A DNA stretch of 18,333 bases, from positions 1-18,333 of the forward strand of contig DASRCB010000121.1 in assembly GCA_035653295.1 (NCBI GenBank), read 5' to 3'. The stretch's first letter is position 1, and each line of letters begins with the position of its first letter. This DNA comes from DASRCB01 sp035653295 (GTDB taxonomy: Bacteria > Acidobacteriota > Terriglobia > Bryobacterales > Bryobacteraceae). A program made the translations under genes and the position numbers. Under the pieces are notes generated by a model. That model ran no database searches and had not been told where the DNA came from. It worked only from the letters and a program-made list of their open reading frames with translations. This document shows positions 15,951-18,333 of this stretch, piece after piece.

Positions 15951-18212
15951 TCACGACGCGGCCACGGCCACAGCGTCGCCGAGGGTTATTCCCAGCAGCC
16001 GTTCACCACCGCTGTCCGCGAATGCCTGCCGGGCTTCGACATCCAGCGCAGCCGCCCGCGCCAGCAGGTCCAGGAACTCACTCCGCGAGCGCAGCGATTC
16101 CAGCCAGCGATCGTTCAACAGCGCGTGCCGGCATCGATACCCCTGATCGAGAGCCAGCGACAGATACTCCAGAGCGCGCTCCGGGCGCTGCAGCTTCGCC
16201 ATGAGGCAACCGTAGAAGAAGTGCGCTTCCGGATCGTCGAATGCGGGCGGTCCCTCCAACGCTTCCGCGCCGTCGTCGTATCTGCCTTCGAAATAGGCCT
16301 CGTACGCAGCCGCCGAAACTCGCACCCCCTCGGCCATATGCGGCTCGTTTTCTCTAAGCAGCGTGAGCGCCTCCTTCTGCCGTCCAAGAGCGTCGAGCGA
16401 AGGCGCGATGAGGATGGCATCCGTGGGCGCGGGGCAATGATCCAGCGCTCGCTGGAACTGGCCCAGGTGAAAGTACGTGTAAGCGACGCTGGTGCGGACG
16501 TACGGATCCAGCTGCCGCGCGCGTTCGTGTGCAGCGACCGAGGCCTCCAGCAGACCGCAGTACCGGCAGGCCTGCACCAGCCCGGTCAGCAGATGCGGAT
16601 CGTGTTGATGCGTCTGCGCCCGCCGGAGGAGCCGCTCCATGGCCTGCAGCGACCGCCCGGAGTCGGCCTCCAGCCCCGTATAGAAGTTGTGCGCCAGGGC
16701 CAGTTCGGAGTTCAGCTGGAATGCTTTCTGAAAGGCATTCTCCGCTAATTGCAGATTGTGCCGCTCGCCGGCGACGAATTTCCCGACGTATCGATAAGCG
16801 CGCCCCAGACACGCCCAGGCCGGCGCATACTGCGGATCGGCGTCCACGGACTGAATGTAGAGATCCCGCGCCAGCGTCATATTCCGCAGGTTGTAACCGG
16901 TGTTGATCAGCTGGTTGGCCCGCAGATAGAACTCGTATCCCGCGGCATTGGCGGGAACGTCACGATTGAGGGCGCGCCGCTCGCGATCGGTGAGCGGCAG
17001 CGCCAGAGACTGCACGATGCGGTTCACCAGCTCGTCCTGGAGCTGGAACACATCATTCAGCGAAGCGTCGGACGCATTCGACCACAGCAGCCGTCCGTCC
17101 GTCACGCGCACCAGCTGCGTGTTCACCCGCAGACGATCGCCACTGGAAAGAATGGTGCCGGTGACGATGGCGTCCACCTGGGCCTGCTCGCCCAGGCTGC
17201 GGAGGTCCTGCGTTTCGGAGGCGGCCAGGTGAGCGGCGGTCATGGTCGATCGCACCACCAGCGAGTCAATCTCGGCCAGCGAGGTGGTGATGGCGTCCGG
17301 CAGGCTGACCGAAAGGAAATCGGACGAGGCGTCGGCGCGCAGGATACGGAACGGCAGCACCATCAGGCGAGTCGGCGCACTACGGGCGGGCTCGGGACAG
17401 GCCATGCTCTCCAGCACCGCTTCCGCCGATTCATACCGCTCCTCGCGATTCCTGCGCAGCAGCCGCTCCACGACTCCGGACAGCGGGCCTTCGAAGGGGA
17501 CCGGCTCGTCGTGCAGAATGGCGTGCATCGTGTCCACGCTCGATTCGCGCGGCCACGGATGCCGGCCGGCAAGCATTTCGTAAAGGATGATCCCGAAGGC
17601 GAACAGATCGCTGCGGCCATCCAGCTCCTGTCCCAGAATCTGTTCCGGGGACATGTACGCCACCGTGCCCACGATCTGGCCGGAGGCGCTGATCCCGGAC
17701 TGCCGCGGAACGGCGCCGGAGGTGTGCTTGGCCAGCCCGAAGTCCAGAACCTTGGCGTAGCCGTCGAAGCGAACCATGATGTTGGCCGGCTTCAGGTCGC
17801 GATGCACGATGCCCGCCTGATGCGCGGCCCGAAGCGCCTCCAGAACCTGGCGCGCAATCTCGATGCTGCGCTCCGCCGGGCGCGGCTGCCTCAGCCACTC
17901 GCGCAAGGTCTCGCCTTCGATCAGCTCGGTAACCATGTACGCCGTGCCGTCAGGCAGAGAACCCACGTCATAGAGGGTGCAGATGTGCGGATGATTGAGC
18001 GCCGCGATGGTGCGCACTTCCTGCTCCAGCCGCGCGGTATATCGCTGGTCGGATATTTTGATGGCCACGGAGCGGTCCAGCCGCGTGTCCACGGCGCGAT
18101 ACACGGCCCCCATGCCGCCCTCTCCCAGCAGACCGGCAATCCGATACGGTCCGATACGTCGGCCGGGCAGTACGGTGGTGCGTGTCTCCGAGACCGTACT
18201 GTGTCCGAACAT
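15951..18212 (-). CDS. Soluble Ser/Thr protein kinase fused to TolB-like domain and TPR repeats
   Basis: The 753-residue product is read from ATG 18212. A 34-residue upstream extension to 18314 is an Arg-rich low-complexity stretch and was rejected. The kinase domain (about 23-280) is complete: GEGGMG (30-35), Lys52 (VAIKIS), HRDLKPAN with Asp139, DFG with Asp157, GTVAYMSPEQ and the D-x-R-S-D-L-F-A-F-G segment. Next (about 283-430) comes a TolB-N/FlgO-like domain (RLMVLPFRILRADASSDFLSVSLPDAITTSLAEI, then VDAIVTGTILSSGDRLRVNTQLV), which in such proteins precedes TPRs. About 450-700 is a TPR array (NPQ/DPQYAPAWACLGRAYRYVG, ELALAHNFYTGLE, VRTSVAYTYFHLGQFQRALDH, EAHFFYGCLMAKLQRPERALEYL). No membrane helix is seen, so it is likely cytoplasmic and differs from the membrane kinase at 9852. 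The TPRs should bind a protein partner. No cognate substrate is adjacent. No ribosome site is visible before the ATG. Confidence 0.9.
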   Translation of the reverse strand: MFGHSTVSETRTTVLPGRRIGPYRIAGLLGEGGMGAVYRAVDTRLDRSVAIKISDQRYTARLEQEVRTIAALNHPHICTLYDVGSLPDGTAYMVTELIEGETLREWLRQPRPAERSIEIARQVLEALRAAHQAGIVHRDLKPANIMVRFDGYAKVLDFGLAKHTSGAVPRQSGISASGQIVGTVAYMSPEQILGQELDGRSDLFAFGIILYEMLAGRHPWPRESSVDTMHAILHDEPVPFEGPLSGVVERLLRRNREERYESAEAVLESMACPEPARSAPTRLMVLPFRILRADASSDFLSVSLPDAITTSLAEIDSLVVRSTMTAAHLAASETQDLRSLGEQAQVDAIVTGTILSSGDRLRVNTQLVRVTDGRLLWSNASDASLNDVFQLQDELVNRIVQSLALPLTDRERRALNRDVPANAAGYEFYLRANQLINTGYNLRNMTLARDLYIQSVDADPQYAPAWACLGRAYRYVGKFVAGERHNLQLAENAFQKAFQLNSELALAHNFYTGLEADSGRSLQAMERLLRRAQTHQHDPHLLTGLVQACRYCGLLEASVAAHERARQLDPYVRTSVAYTYFHLGQFQRALDHCPAPTDAILIAPSLDALGRQKEALTLLRENEPHMAEGVRVSAAAYEAYFEGRYDDGAEALEGPPAFDDPEAHFFYGCLMAKLQRPERALEYLSLALDQGYRCRHALLNDRWLESLRSRSEFLDLLARAAALDVEARQAFADSGGERLLGITLGDAVAVAAS
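18168..18201. repeat. 9-bp inverted repeat inside the first codons of the TPR kinase gene
   Basis: CAGTACGGT (18168-18176) and ACCGTACTG (18193-18201) are perfect inverted halves 16 bases apart, within codons 4-15. In the mRNA they could form a stem just after the start codon. An 18-kb window yields a few 9-bp dyads by chance, so confidence is low. Confidence 0.25.
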
Positions 18213-18232
18213 GGTTACAGATTCGATGCGGC

Positions 18233-18286
18233 GGCGCCGTCCCCGGTCGCGGCGCGCGGCGCCGTTTACGGCCCTTTTACGGCGCC
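18233..18286. repeat. GGCGCCGT half-sites upstream of the TPR kinase start
   Basis: GGCGCCGT occurs at 18233-18240 and 18258-18265, and as the inverted ACGGCGCC at 18279-18286. The last two form an 8-bp dyad with a 13-base spacer. They lie 20-75 bp before the start codon, where an operator would sit. The GC-rich background makes such octamers fairly likely by chance. No recognisable -10/-35 pair was found here. Confidence 0.25.
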
Positions 18287-18333
18287 TCGACACTGTGCCG
18301 TGGCGCACGCACACGGCTGGTTCGGACGTACCT

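Overview
The window is about 18.3 kb of GC-rich, densely coded bacterial DNA. Its gene content suggests a soil-type Acidobacteriota, perhaps near Bryobacterales/Solibacter. The clues are two large multidomain Ser/Thr kinases, an ECF sigma factor translationally coupled to one of them, a small secreted Sm-like protein, a HEAT-repeat protein and frequent GTG/TTG starts. This placement is inference; no rRNA or marker gene is present. I saw no mobile element, tRNA, rRNA or CRISPR array.

Left part (1-4300), housekeeping and orphan genes. On the minus strand lie the start of a gamma-glutamyltransferase-family gene and, just upstream of it, a secreted Asp-box (BNR/Ycf48-like) protein. Divergent from these is a short sulfatase-fold protein with a Tat-like leader that appears to have lost the formylglycine cysteine and most metal ligands. 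A HEAT-repeat protein, a small Lys/Ala-rich basic protein (minus strand) and a SirB1-type transglutaminase-like/TPR protein follow.

Centre (4399-7569): one large gene encodes a 1056-residue protein that I cannot assign to any family. It has a beta-type, Gly/Ala-rich N-terminal part with an internal repeat, a helical middle and a mixed C-terminal half.

Regulatory block (7570-12710). A TTGACA/17-bp/CATACT promoter is overlaid by an 8-6-8 palindrome (TACTGAAG/CTTCAGTA), with a second imperfect copy 40 bp upstream. It precedes a tight three-gene operon: an AHSA1/SRPBCC protein, a SpoIIE-type PP2C phosphatase and an ArsR-family repressor. A short gap then leads to an ECF sigma factor whose stop codon overlaps the start of a membrane Ser/Thr kinase with a beta-propeller sensor domain. 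Phosphatase, repressor, sigma factor and kinase are therefore contiguous and co-directional, which suggests linked signalling, but only the ArsR/operator link is visible in the DNA.

Right part (12711-18333), more signalling. A hybrid histidine kinase (TM, two PAS, HisKA, HATPase, a degenerate receiver, an intact receiver) is preceded by a tandem GCCG(G)TACT(T)CCGGCTAA repeat. A small secreted Sm-like protein has a clear promoter containing dyads. Convergent to it is a soluble Ser/Thr kinase fused to a TolB-like domain and TPR repeats. No stretch over 300 bases lacks a gene; the longest is 15316-15538.
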